Source: JANQFM01 sp035471925 (lineage in GTDB: Bacteria > Acidobacteriota > UBA6911 > RPQK01 > DATIPO01). Taken from it: a DNA stretch of 64,000 bases. The notes under the pieces are model-generated. The model saw nothing but the letters and a program-made list of their open reading frames with translations. It searched no databases and had not been told where the DNA came from. Location: positions 1-64,000 of the forward strand of contig DATIPO010000147.1 in the NCBI GenBank assembly GCA_035471925.1, in the 5' to 3' direction. Of this stretch, positions 35,861 to 45,279 are shown in pieces (position 1 is the stretch's first letter; every line of letters begins with the position of its first letter). The translations under genes were made by a program, and so were the position numbers.

Positions 35861-36446
35861 CAATCCCGGAAAGGCCCGCGAGTTCCGGCGCGTCCTGCAA
35901 CCCCTGGGATTTGAGATCGAAAGCCTGGAGACCTTTCCCGACTTGCCCGCGGCCGAAGAAACCGAGTCGACCTTCAAAGGCAACGCCCGCCTCAAGGCCC
36001 GCCATTATCACCAACTGACCGGCCTCCCCGCCCTGGCCGATGACTCGGGGCTGGAAGTGGACGCCCTGGGGGGACGGCCGGGAGTCCGCTCATCGCGGCT
36101 GGCCGACAGCGATCCCGAGCGCATCCGGCGATTGCTGGAAATGCTCGCCCGAGAAGCACCCCAACGCGACTCCATGCGCAGCGCCCGCTTCGTCTGCGCC
36201 CTCTGCCTCGTAACTCCGGAGAAAACCTGGGAAGTCGAGGGCCGAGTGGAAGGCTTGATCATCGACACGCCCCGCGGACGCCACGGCTTCGGCTACGACC
36301 CGCTCTTCTACTTTCCGCCCCTGGACCGGACCTTCGCCCAAATCCCCCCTCAGACCAAGAACCGCATCTCCCACCGCGCCGACGCGCTCAAGAAGCTCCT
36401 GGCCCTGCTGCGCCAAGAGTCCGCCGGGCCCATTGATCAGTGCTAG
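35838..36446 (+). CDS. rdgB: XTP/dITP diphosphatase (non-canonical purine NTP pyrophosphatase)
   Basis: 202-aa house-cleaning enzyme of the Ham1/RdgB family that hydrolyses XTP, ITP and dITP to monophosphates and keeps deaminated purines out of DNA and RNA. The substrate-binding N-terminus LLLATSNPGKAREF, the catalytic stretch ALADDSGLEVDALGGRPGVRSSR and the base-recognition segment GFGYDPLFY are present, as is the final ISHRADALKKL. The start is a TTG at 35838 inside rph, giving the standard family N-terminus; an in-frame TTG at 35823 is the alternative. Translation is probably coupled to rph. Confidence 0.93.
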   Translation: MHLLLATSNPGKAREFRRVLQPLGFEIESLETFPDLPAAEETESTFKGNARLKARHYHQLTGLPALADDSGLEVDALGGRPGVRSSRLADSDPERIRRLLEMLAREAPQRDSMRSARFVCALCLVTPEKTWEVEGRVEGLIIDTPRGRHGFGYDPLFYFPPLDRTFAQIPPQTKNRISHRADALKKLLALLRQESAGPIDQC

Positions 36447-36466
36447 TGCGGCCCGGGACAGCACTA
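36444..36466 (+). other. Hairpin at the 3' end of rdgB
   Basis: TAGTGC and GCACTA arms around an 11-base GC-rich loop, beginning in the rdgB stop codon. There is no T-run, so it may be a stability element rather than an intrinsic terminator. Confidence 0.3.
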
Positions 36467-36534
36467 ACCCGCATTCCCGGCGGGCCTGGCGTAATCGGTG
36501 ATGAGTGCTGTGATAGAGCTCTTGATGCGCTGCG

Positions 36535-39006
36535 CTAGCCGTCCTCGGCCAAGACGCGGGAGGGGTCGACGCGGGACGCTTTCCAAGCGGGGCGCAGGGC
36601 CGCCAGCAGGGTCGACAGCAGGAGGGCGGCGGCGGCCGGCAGCAGGGTGGAAAGGCTCAGCGGTTCGACGCCCACCAGCAGTCCTCGCAGGTAGCCTGCA
36701 AAGGACCACGCCAAGAGCAATCCCCCCAGGCTGCCGGCAGCAGCCAAGACCAGCGAACGGCGCAGGACGCGGGAGAGAATGCGTCTTGGGGTGGCGCCCA
36801 GAGCCAGACGCAGTCCGGTTTCACGGCGGCGGCGTCCTTCGCTGTAAGCCAGCAGCCCGTAGAGTCCGGCCATGGCCAGGAGCAAGGCCAAGCTTGAGAA
36901 GGAGGAAAGCAGCAAGGAGACGAAGCGGGGGGCTGTGATGTTGTCCGACATGAGGGCCCGGAAGCTGCTCACGGTTCCCACTGCCAGGCCAGGCTCGATT
37001 TCGCGCAGTCGGTCCTGAATCAGAGGCGCGGCCTGCTGGGGACGGTGAGAAGCCACCCGCGCCAGCAGCCACGTCCGTCCCCACCAAGGCGTTGGATTCT
37101 GGGCATAGGGGAGATAGATTTCAGGACGCACTTCCTGGGTCAGATCGTATTGGGGGATGTCCTCCACAACACCGATCACCTCCAGTTCGGGGGGATCTTG
37201 CTGGAAGCCCATCCTGAGACGGCTGCCGGGTGTGGCGGAGAGTCCTCCGAGCAGGCGGGCCAGAGTACGGTTGACGACCGCGGCGGGCGGACCGTCCGGG
37301 CGCTCGTCCCCCTGGAAAAGGCGCCCGCTCAAGGGAGCCAGTCCGGCGGCGGTGAAAAAGGAAGGGGAGACTACCCGGATGGAAGCGCGGATTTCCTGGC
37401 TCAAGGGGTCGTCGGCTCCGGAGGGAAGCAGACGGGTGCCCCACAGATCGCCCCCGATATGCAGGTGATTGATGAAGCCCACCGATTGGATGCCCACCTG
37501 ACCTGAGAGGGACTCGGAAACCCGCGTCATGAGGCGGCGCTGGCGCTCGCTGCGGCTGATTTCTGAGGATTCGGCCTCCTCGCCAGAGGACCTGGCGCTT
37601 TCCTCCGCCTCCTCCTGAGAGGGGAAGCTCAGTTGCATGGCCAGCAGTCCTTCAGCCTTCAAGCCCGGATCAATGGCAAGTAGATGGGCGAAGCTCTGCA
37701 ACAGCGCTCCGGCACCCGCCACCAAAGCCAGGGCCAAGGCGATCTGACCCACCACCAGCGCACCTTGCAGACGGGCTTGAGGAGGGGAGAGCGCCGCTCC
37801 GCGGACACGGCCCGGACCCTTGCGCTGTAGGGCCTGCAGAGCCGAGAGTCCGCCGCAGAAGAGGCCGCACAGCAGCGAAATCGAGAGAGCGAAAAGCAGG
37901 CTCCGCCAAGTGAATCCTACTTCGGAAAGGCGCGGCAAGTCGGGCGAGTAGGCCAACAGCAGGCTTCCGCCCGCGAGTCCCAGAAAAGCGCCGACGGCGC
38001 CCGCCAGAAGCGCGATCAGAAGTCCTTCGCTGATCAACTGCGAAAGGAGCCGTCCTCGTGTGGCGCCCAGCGAGCGCCGGACTGCCAGTTCGCGCTGGCG
38101 TGAGCCGGCGCGCACCAGCAGCAGAGCCGTCATGTTGGCGCCGGCGATCAACAGGATCAGGGCCACCGCGCCCGCCAGGGCCGTCAGGGCGGGTCGGATG
38201 CCTTCCACGACGGGCTCGCGCAGCGCTTCCACCACTACTTCGATGCCGCGGTTGGCGTCGGGGTAGTGCTCGCGCAGGCGGTCGCCCAGCGCGTCCATCT
38301 CGCGGCGGGCCTCTTCCACGCTGTGGCCAGGACGCAGGCGGGCAAAGGTGCGCAGGAAACGGGACTTGCGTTGCGCGGCGTCCTCGGGCGCGAACGTCAG
38401 CGGAGCCCAGAAGCGCGCTCCCCGAGCCCAAAAGGGCGGAAACTCGAATCCTTCGGGCATGACCGCCACCACGCGATAGTCCTCACCGTCGAGCCTCAGG
38501 CGGGTCCCCAGCACTTGGCCTTGGCGGGGGAATAGCTCTTTCCATAGACCGTGGCTCAAGACGACGACTCGGGGGTCGTCGCGCAAGGAAGCGGGGTCGA
38601 AGGCGGCACCCATCTCGGCTTCCACTCCCAGCAGGCGAAAGAGTTGGGGCGTGGCTTTGAGTCCGGCCAGCGGACGGGTGCGTCCGCGACCGCTCAGCAC
38701 CGGTTCCCAGGGATGGGCGGCGGTCCACTGGTGGAGCGTCCGCGACGATTCTCTCCAGGAATCGAAGTTGGCCGGTGAAGTCGGGTTGCGGTCGCGTCCT
38801 TGCGACTCCTCGGCCTCAAAGACCGCCACCAACCGCTGCGAGTCCTTGTAGGGCAGGGGGCGCAAGAGCACAGCGTCCACTGCGGCAAAGGCCGCCGTGG
38901 CCGCTCCAATGCCCAGCGCCAGCACTCCGGCGGCAGCCAAGGCAAATCCCGGGTGACGCCTGATCAGGCGAAAAGCGTAGCGGACATCTGCAAACCATCG
39001 ACGCAT
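36535..39006 (-). CDS. ADOP-family (MacB/FtsX-like) ABC transporter permease
   Basis: 823-aa membrane protein with two MacB-periplasmic plus FtsX repeats in one chain. The N-terminus is the family hallmark (ADVRYAFRLIRRHPGFALAA, then LALGIGAATAAFAAVDAVLLRPLPY). A first periplasmic domain and three helices follow (near residue 290, 340 and 385). After a linker, helix VVGQIALALALVAGAGALL, a second periplasmic domain and the last three helices come before the end (RRETGLRLALGATPRRILSRVL, then AWKASRVDPSRVLAEDG). No ATP-binding gene is adjacent, matching the acidobacterial duplicated orphan permease description. The substrate is unknown; lipoprotein or peptide handling is possible from family knowledge. 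GAGGAGG precedes the ATG. Confidence 0.9.
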   Translation of the reverse strand: MRRWFADVRYAFRLIRRHPGFALAAAGVLALGIGAATAAFAAVDAVLLRPLPYKDSQRLVAVFEAEESQGRDRNPTSPANFDSWRESSRTLHQWTAAHPWEPVLSGRGRTRPLAGLKATPQLFRLLGVEAEMGAAFDPASLRDDPRVVVLSHGLWKELFPRQGQVLGTRLRLDGEDYRVVAVMPEGFEFPPFWARGARFWAPLTFAPEDAAQRKSRFLRTFARLRPGHSVEEARREMDALGDRLREHYPDANRGIEVVVEALREPVVEGIRPALTALAGAVALILLIAGANMTALLLVRAGSRQRELAVRRSLGATRGRLLSQLISEGLLIALLAGAVGAFLGLAGGSLLLAYSPDLPRLSEVGFTWRSLLFALSISLLCGLFCGGLSALQALQRKGPGRVRGAALSPPQARLQGALVVGQIALALALVAGAGALLQSFAHLLAIDPGLKAEGLLAMQLSFPSQEEAEESARSSGEEAESSEISRSERQRRLMTRVSESLSGQVGIQSVGFINHLHIGGDLWGTRLLPSGADDPLSQEIRASIRVVSPSFFTAAGLAPLSGRLFQGDERPDGPPAAVVNRTLARLLGGLSATPGSRLRMGFQQDPPELEVIGVVEDIPQYDLTQEVRPEIYLPYAQNPTPWWGRTWLLARVASHRPQQAAPLIQDRLREIEPGLAVGTVSSFRALMSDNITAPRFVSLLLSSFSSLALLLAMAGLYGLLAYSEGRRRRETGLRLALGATPRRILSRVLRRSLVLAAAGSLGGLLLAWSFAGYLRGLLVGVEPLSLSTLLPAAAALLLSTLLAALRPAWKASRVDPSRVLAEDG

Positions 39007-39093
39007 GAATCCTCCTCGGCCTTGTGAGACGCGCTTGGGTCGACGCCGGTTAGCAAAGATTGGGAGCCCTCTTCAGGCGAGAAACTCTATGCC

Positions 39094-39702
39094 TTAGCTG
39101 CGGGGCCGGAGGTCGGCGATGTAGCAGCCGACAGCTTTGGAGGAACGGAAGGGAGGTGGGGCGCCGCTGACAACTTGCTCCAGGACCTCCCGCAAGTCAT
39201 GGCGCGTCGGCACTCGGCGGTACTGCCCGAATTCGATGTAGCGGTCGTCGATGCGTCCCCGGTAGACCAGTTTGCCGTCGGGCAGGTAGACGGCCGCCTC
39301 GGGAGTGATGGTGGCTCCCGCCGCCTGCACCAGTTGGTGAGCGGGGTCGTGCAGCGCCGGGATGTCGATTCCGAACGTCTCTCCGTGGCGGCGCATGTCG
39401 GAAGCCTCCACGTCGGGGTTGGGATAGACCCTCCAGAACACCACTCCCTGCGGGCCAAGCGTTTCTTTCAAGCGCCTGATTTCGGGGAGGTATCGGTTGG
39501 AAACGGGACAATCGATGCGGGTGAATAGGAAGACATGAGCCGTCGCTCCGGAGGTCTGAAAAGGCTTGACCCAGTCACCCTCCGCATCCTTGAGCGATAA
39601 TTGCCGCAGGCCTGAAGCCGACCCGCAGCCGGCAGCCATGATGAGCAGAAGGGCCAACACCAGGGTTGGTCCTCTTGCGTCCTCGATTGCCTCCTTTTTC
39701 AA
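39094..39702 (-). CDS. Redoxin/thioredoxin-fold lipoprotein
   Basis: About 200 aa with a lipoprotein signal (LALLLIMAAGC, lipid Cys26), then a thioredoxin-like fold: strand AHVFLFTRIDCPVSNRYLPE with a single active-site Cys65 rather than CxxC, and the later cis-Pro-like region ATITPEAAVYLPDG. A last Cys193 (AVGCYIADL) could pair with Cys65. Such redoxin-domain proteins in Acidobacteria and Planctomycetes are envelope-attached; whether they act as peroxidases or thiol oxidants is not settled. The start is uncertain: the open frame begins with TTG at 39702, while an AAGGAGG sits inside the first codons with no ordinary start just behind it. It lies upstream of the ADOP permease on the same strand. 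Confidence 0.75.
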   Translation of the reverse strand: MKKEAIEDARGPTLVLALLLIMAAGCGSASGLRQLSLKDAEGDWVKPFQTSGATAHVFLFTRIDCPVSNRYLPEIRRLKETLGPQGVVFWRVYPNPDVEASDMRRHGETFGIDIPALHDPAHQLVQAAGATITPEAAVYLPDGKLVYRGRIDDRYIEFGQYRRVPTRHDLREVLEQVVSGAPPPFRSSKAVGCYIADLRPRS

Positions 39703-40016
39703 GATTACCCCGCTAGTCTCTCATGCTGAAAAGGTCGACCTTAGCACAATCACGAGGACACTTTAAAACGGGCTGCCTCCCCCAGGTCAACCAAAATTAT
39801 TGATGGTAAAGCACCCCAGCATGCTTTCCTCAATGGACACAGCTTGAAGATTCAGGCCTCCCTTGAGCATGAGCAATTCCGGACGACGCCAAAGATAGGA
39901 GGCGAACTTGATTTGGGGCCATCTGCATCTCATAGTAGTAGACAGGGCAGGTTCGCTAGGCCTGCCAGCTTTGAATCACGAATCGAGAGGCCGAATCGAT
40001 CGGTCAGGAGGTCGTT
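39703..40016. other. Divergent intergenic region between the redoxin and YtxH genes
   Basis: No supported gene in 314 bases. The sequence is less GC-rich than its surroundings and contains a candidate promoter (39908-39936) and a hairpin with GGCAGG/CCTGCC arms (39946-39966) in the leader of the YtxH gene. Confidence 0.6.
39908..39936 (+). promoter_or_regulatory. Candidate promoter of the YtxH gene
   Basis: TTGATT, 17 bases, CATAGT: each hexamer matches four of six consensus positions. It would give a leader of about 75 nt with a hairpin and the Shine-Dalgarno AGGAGG. Confidence 0.35.
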
Positions 40017-40265
40017 ATGAATAGAAGTGAATGTGGCGGAATCTGTGTCGCCTTCTTATGTGGAGCGGCCATCGGCGCTGCGACGGCGCTGCTGATGGCT
40101 CCCCAGTCGGGAGAGCGCACCCGGCGTCAGCTCAAGCGTCAAGCCGGTCAGTTTCATGATTATCTTGAAGACGTCCGCGAGGACTTTCAACACAGGGTCC
40201 ATGACGTCAAGCAAGCCACCGAGGACGCGGTCAAGCAACTGGAACGACGGATTCGCCCCAACTGA
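40017..40265 (+). CDS. YtxH-domain small membrane protein
   Basis: 82-aa protein. The N-terminal hydrophobic segment GICVAFLCGAAIGAATALLMAPQSGERTR is the YtxH signature (GxxxGxxxALLxAPxSGxxTR). An amphipathic, highly charged helix with coiled-coil potential follows (EDVREDFQHRVHDVKQATEDAVKQLE). YtxH proteins are small membrane-tethered proteins often induced by general stress, of unknown mechanism. AGGAGG stands six bases before the ATG. It is convergent with the PhoD-like gene. Confidence 0.85.
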   Translation: MNRSECGGICVAFLCGAAIGAATALLMAPQSGERTRRQLKRQAGQFHDYLEDVREDFQHRVHDVKQATEDAVKQLERRIRPN

Positions 40266-40298
40266 TCCCGAACCACCGCTTCGCGGCAGCGTGTCCCG

Positions 40299-41822
40299 CT
40301 ACTCAAAGTGAAAGCTGCATGGCTGCGAAGTGACCTGATCGTTGAGAACCCTGCCGGCCTTTCCTCTGTAACTGATGGTGAGGCCGGAAGGGTCGATTTC
40401 TGCCAAACCGTAGGCAAAGGCATCCAATTCACGGCAGTTGGCGCCCACTCGGTTGAGGGCCGAGTTCACAGCCGCCAGCCCGGCGGTCCCCGCCACAGCC
40501 AGCACCGCTTCCTGAAAGGTGTGAGTGCCGGCGGGTCCGGCCACGAACTCGCGGGCGATGACTTGGTTGTCTGCGAAGACGTCGATGAAGACCTCGTTGT
40601 AGAGGCTGGCGTGCATGTCGGCACTCAGGAAGAAGACGTTCTCCAGCCCCTCGTCGCGGATGAAGTTGAGGAGTTCGGCCCGCTCCGCCGCGTAGCCCTC
40701 CCAACGGTCGAAGGGAAAGACGAAGAACTGCTGGATAGGTGCCTGATTGATAATGAACTTGTAGCGGGCATTGGAATCGAGTAGAGCCCGCTTGAGAGCC
40801 TGCTTTTGGCGGGCTCCCAGCAGCGTCCGGCCAGGATCGGTGATGGCTTCCAGACATCCGGCCGGAGGAAGGGCGGGCAGTCCGAACTCCAGGCGGACCC
40901 GGCGAGGCAGCGTGGGAGCCAAGTCGGGAAGTCCTGGCGCCAGCATGCAGGCGGGCTCGGCATCGGCACTGCGGCAGCTCCGGATGTCGATCAGTATCAG
41001 GTCGACCTCGCTCCCCCAATGGAAGACGCCGAAGATAGGATCACCGGCGCAACCCGGGTCGTCGAGAGCCCGCGACGGGCTGATCGGCATATACTCGGAG
41101 AAGGCTTGGCGTCCGATAGCGTAGCGTCCCGGCTCGACCGTTGCGCCATCGTAGTCGTTTTGGACTTCGTGGTCGTCCCAAGTGACGTAGCTGGAGGTGC
41201 GCCGGAAAGCCTTCCGCATAGGCCGAAGCTGACGGCTGACCTTGTAGCTGCCGCGGTACTCCTCAAGCGTGTCAGCGGGCTTGGACCGCAAGGCGGAATC
41301 CTGATAAACCGTATCTCCCAGGAAGACCCAGAAGTCGAGATCTTCTTCCGCCATCGAATCGAAGAGTGCCAAATCGTAGCCGGCCTTGCCCTGCCCATCG
41401 AGCGTGCCGTCGGCATCGCCCGTCCAGGCAAACCGCAGGGACACTTCGACATCGCTCTGGGGCGCGGTGCGAAAGGATCCCACGACGCTTTGTCCTGAGC
41501 CCCTGAGCGGACGCCAACGATAGACATAGCGGGTATCCGGGCTCAGCCCCGTCACCTCGACCTTGGCCGTGAAGTCGTTGGATCGGGTAGCCAGCGCCAG
41601 TGCGCTCCTGACCTCGTGGACGAAGTTCCTGTCGCCGCAGACATCCAGCAGCAGGGCCGCCTGGCGGTCGACGCGGGTCCACAGGACGGCGCTGTCCCGG
41701 CGGACGTCGCCGCTGGCCACCCCATGAGTGAAGACAACCTCCTGAGCCGCCGGCATTCCCACGGAAAGGCACACCAAGAAGATGAAACGGCCCCAAGCGG
41801 AAGCATCGTTGAGCATCGACAT
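40299..41822 (-). CDS. PhoD-like (alkaline phosphatase D family) metallophosphatase
   Basis: 507-aa exported phosphodiesterase/phosphatase. The N-terminus has a hydrophobic signal (FIFLVCLSVGMPAAQ) followed by the Fn3-like PhoD_N domain (FTHGVASGDVRRDSAVLWTRV to about residue 115). The catalytic PhoD domain shows AWTGDAD, VFLGDTVYQD, YVTWDDHEVQNDYDG, a central region ending NARYKFIINQAPIQ, and FFLSADMHASLYNEV. These Asp, Asn and His residues bind the Ca2+/Fe3+ centre in the family. It would release phosphate from extracellular phosphate esters or diesters. I chose ATG 41822, since the signal peptide follows; the frame is open to 41891. Confidence 0.88.
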   Translation of the reverse strand: MSMLNDASAWGRFIFLVCLSVGMPAAQEVVFTHGVASGDVRRDSAVLWTRVDRQAALLLDVCGDRNFVHEVRSALALATRSNDFTAKVEVTGLSPDTRYVYRWRPLRGSGQSVVGSFRTAPQSDVEVSLRFAWTGDADGTLDGQGKAGYDLALFDSMAEEDLDFWVFLGDTVYQDSALRSKPADTLEEYRGSYKVSRQLRPMRKAFRRTSSYVTWDDHEVQNDYDGATVEPGRYAIGRQAFSEYMPISPSRALDDPGCAGDPIFGVFHWGSEVDLILIDIRSCRSADAEPACMLAPGLPDLAPTLPRRVRLEFGLPALPPAGCLEAITDPGRTLLGARQKQALKRALLDSNARYKFIINQAPIQQFFVFPFDRWEGYAAERAELLNFIRDEGLENVFFLSADMHASLYNEVFIDVFADNQVIAREFVAGPAGTHTFQEAVLAVAGTAGLAAVNSALNRVGANCRELDAFAYGLAEIDPSGLTISYRGKAGRVLNDQVTSQPCSFHFE

Positions 41823-41917
41823 AGCCTTGGCCTTCCCGCAAGGCTTAGAGACCTGTTGAAAAAAGGGGAATCCATTTCCCCCGTTCACCATGCTGTGCCT
41901 CCCGGGAAGGGGCCCGG

Positions 41918-42202
41918 CTAGGTCCCAGGAGCCGAGTCCTCGGCTGGAGGAGAAACTGGAGGCGGAACCGGGAGATCTTCGATGGCAATGCCTCTCCAGC
42001 GTTTGCCCTCTTCGACCAGCATGATGGGAATACCGTCCCGGATGGGATACTTGTTGCCGCTGTCTTCACACACCAGCCAGCAGTCTTTGACCAGCTCCAG
42101 CCGTCCGGGATCGTCGCCCAGATCCTTGCGCTGTACCGCCTCGGGGCATCGCAGGATTTCCAACAATTCAGGATCAACCGTCGGCGCCTTGTCGTCACTC
42201 AT
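41918..42202 (-). CDS. Trm112-family small zinc-ribbon-like protein
   Basis: 94-aa protein matching the bacterial Trm112/YcaR type: VDPELLEILRCPE at the N-terminus with the first Cys, WLVCEDSGNKYPIRDGIPIML in the middle with a second Cys and the typical YPIRDGIPIML signature, and a Pro-rich tail. The usual second Cys of each zinc pair is not seen, so metal binding may be lost. Trm112 proteins activate methyltransferases in eukaryotes; bacterial members lack a settled role and are often near LPS genes. I chose ATG 42202, where similarity starts and a GATAAT lies six bases upstream; the open frame extends to 42370. It is divergent from hemB. Confidence 0.8.
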   Translation of the reverse strand: MSDDKAPTVDPELLEILRCPEAVQRKDLGDDPGRLELVKDCWLVCEDSGNKYPIRDGIPIMLVEEGKRWRGIAIEDLPVPPPVSPPAEDSAPGT

Positions 42203-42208
42203 GTCTTG

Positions 42209-42214
42209 ATTATC
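42209..42214 (-). promoter_or_regulatory. Leaderless-type -10 element of the Trm112-like gene
   Basis: The minus strand reads GATAAT six bases before ATG 42202. It departs from TANNNT at the first base. Confidence 0.3.
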
Positions 42215-42315
42215 ACCCGCATCACTCACTCCATGCAATCCATCCCAGGGATGGGGTGAGGTTTTTGCCAACAGGGCCAGAGTCTCCTCTGCTCTCGGCG
42301 TCAAGAACTGCTTGC

Positions 42316-42321
42316 TATACT
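42316..42321 (+). promoter_or_regulatory. Leaderless-type -10 element of hemB
   Basis: TGC-TATACT ends six bases before ATG 42328 (nine before ATG 42331). No Shine-Dalgarno is present. Confidence 0.5.
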
Positions 42322-42327
42322 CTTGGC

Positions 42328-43344
<1,017 letters not shown>

Positions 43345-43427
43345 CATGAAACTTTTCAACAGCTAAGGCATCTTATCTTTCCTTATGCATGCGCCCCTTG
43401 AGGACGAGGTGCGCAAGGAGAACGGTC

Positions 43428-44678
43428 ATGTTGCTGATGGATCCGGTGGCCGCCGCGCGGCGCTCGCGCAGCCGGCGCACCAAACGAAAGTTGCTGTTGA
43501 GTTACTTGCAGGCCTTCCATCAGGCCCGCGGACGGGACGACCTGTTCCGTTCCCTGAGGGAATTCCTGATGGGCGAATTCGGCGCTGAACAAGTGCGCTT
43601 TTCCTCACTCCAGGTGGAGTCGGGAGAACTGCGTCCCCAGCCGGAGAGTGTCTCCTCGCCCGCAACGCTTTCGGCTTGGGCCCGCCGCTGCACCGAGACG
43701 GGCTCGGTGGTGTCTGATCAGGAAAGCGGACAGGGCTGGATCCTGGCGGCTCCCCTGGAGCGCGACGGACGCATCATCGGGGCCGTGGAATTGGTGCGCG
43801 CCAAGCCCCGCTTCAGCCGCGACGAAGCCGAGTACCTGGAAGCCCTGGCCCCTCACATGGCCATCGCCCTCAACCACTTCCTGCTGGCCGAGGAATCGGC
43901 CCTGCGGGGCGAGGGAGAAGCCCGCCTGGAAGAAGAAGTGCGCATCGCCCGCGAGATTCAACTGCGCTTCCTGCCCCGCCAGATGCCGCGCATGGGCAAC
44001 CTTGAAATCGGCGCCAAGAACATCGCCTCCCACCTGGTGAGCGGCGATTACTACGACTTCATCCCCATCGTCGAGGGACAGTGGGGCATCGTCATCGGAG
44101 ACGTCTCAGGCAAGGGCGTGTCGGCCGGACTCATCATGTCGGCTTTCCGAGCCGCGCTGCTGGCCGAGATCCGCAACAACTTCGCCATCGGGACCATCCT
44201 GGCCAAAGTCAACCAACTGCTGTGCGAAACCACTTCGCCCAGCCGCTACGTGACTGCCTTCTACGGCGTCTACAACGAACGGGCGGGAGTGCTCACCTAC
44301 TGCAACGCCGGGCACAATCCCGCTCTTCTCCTGCGCGCCGATGGAGGCGTAGAACCTCTGACCGCCGGGGGCACCGTGCTTGGACTTTTCGAGGATTCCG
44401 CCTACAACTACAGCCGCGTCGAGCTGCGTCCCGGCGACCTCTTGCTGCTCTATACCGACGGACTCTCAGAGAGCCGCCGCGACGGAGAAGAGCTGGGCTC
44501 CGAGGGTTTGATTGATCTGATGCGCCGCTGTGCCCATCTGCCGGCTCAGCAGATCGCCGACCGCCTGGCCCGGGAAGCGGTGCGCCTGGCCCCGAGAGGT
44601 CAACTGGAGGACGATGTCACCCTGGTGGTGGCCAAAGTTCCCGAGACCGGGCCATCCGGGACTGGGGTTTCCAATTGA
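43428..44678 (+). CDS. PP2C-type (SpoIIE/RsbU) serine/threonine phosphatase with GAF domain
   Basis: 416-aa protein. A basic N-terminus is followed by a GAF-like sensory domain (about residues 30-165, ending ALAPHMAIALNHFLLAEE). A linker helix with the RsbU-type EEEVRIAREIQLRFLP leads into a PP2C/SpoIIE phosphatase domain with GDYYDF, IVIGDVSGKGVSAGLIMS, YCNAGHNPALL and LLYTDGLSESR. These Asp/Gly motifs hold the metal pair. Such enzymes dephosphorylate anti-sigma-factor antagonists in partner-switching pathways, but no anti-sigma gene is adjacent. AAGGAG seven bases before ATG 43428 sets the start. The MOSC gene overlaps its stop by four bases. Confidence 0.9.
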   Translation: MLLMDPVAAARRSRSRRTKRKLLLSYLQAFHQARGRDDLFRSLREFLMGEFGAEQVRFSSLQVESGELRPQPESVSSPATLSAWARRCTETGSVVSDQESGQGWILAAPLERDGRIIGAVELVRAKPRFSRDEAEYLEALAPHMAIALNHFLLAEESALRGEGEARLEEEVRIAREIQLRFLPRQMPRMGNLEIGAKNIASHLVSGDYYDFIPIVEGQWGIVIGDVSGKGVSAGLIMSAFRAALLAEIRNNFAIGTILAKVNQLLCETTSPSRYVTAFYGVYNERAGVLTYCNAGHNPALLLRADGGVEPLTAGGTVLGLFEDSAYNYSRVELRPGDLLLLYTDGLSESRRDGEELGSEGLIDLMRRCAHLPAQQIADRLAREAVRLAPRGQLEDDVTLVVAKVPETGPSGTGVSN

Positions 44679-45127
44679 CGGCCCCAGCTCATTCAGGACG
44701 CGTCGAACAGATCTGGATCAAGCGGGTTTCCCGCGGCCCCATGGACCCGGCCGGCGAAGCCCGCTTGGTGGCCGAGCGCGGACTCGAAGGCAACGCCAAC
44801 CAAGGCGGCGCCCGCCAAGTCACCCTGCTTGAGAAGGAACGCTGGGAGGAGATCACCGCCGGTCTGGAATCTCAGATCGACCCCAGCCAACGCCGCGCCA
44901 ATATCCTCCTCTCCGGCATTTCTCTGCGCGAGAGCCGGGGACGCATCCTGCGCCTGGGGGACTGCCGCCTTAAGATCCGCGGCGAAACCAAGCCCTGCAA
45001 CCGGATGGACGAAGCCTTCCAGGGACTTCGGGAAGCCCTGTGGCCCGACTGGGGCGGCGGCGCCTACGCCGAAGTCCTCGACGACGGCCACATCCGGGTC
45101 GGCTCCCCCGCCGCCTGGACCGACTAG
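44675..45127 (+). CDS. MOSC-domain protein
   Basis: 150-aa stand-alone MOSC domain related to the C-terminus of molybdenum-cofactor sulfurases and to YiiM/YuaD-type proteins. It has the starting strand QIWIKRVSRGPM, the GLEGNANQGGARQVTLLE segment, the RANILLSGISL strand and the conserved Cys in GETKPCNRMDE. That Cys is thought to carry sulfur or bind a metal cofactor. The start is a TTG overlapping the phosphatase stop (TTGA), so the gene is coupled to the PP2C gene. The biochemical role is not known. Confidence 0.86.
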   Translation: MTAPAHSGRVEQIWIKRVSRGPMDPAGEARLVAERGLEGNANQGGARQVTLLEKERWEEITAGLESQIDPSQRRANILLSGISLRESRGRILRLGDCRLKIRGETKPCNRMDEAFQGLREALWPDWGGGAYAEVLDDGHIRVGSPAAWTD

Positions 45128-45279
45128 TGCTGCCGGCCGTAAGTTCCGAGCCAGGGCATTTCCCTTCCACGTCCACGCTCAACAATCTTGATGTTTGGGA
45201 AGAGCTGGCGACGCCGGTGATCGGGAGGGGGCGTCGAGCAGCGCAGTTCAAGACCCTGCTCAGTGGCTGTTCGAACGGG

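Noticed and set aside
43428..45127. A complete RsbU-type partner-switching module
   Set aside because: Only the phosphatase is present; no STAS antagonist, anti-sigma kinase or sigma factor is adjacent.
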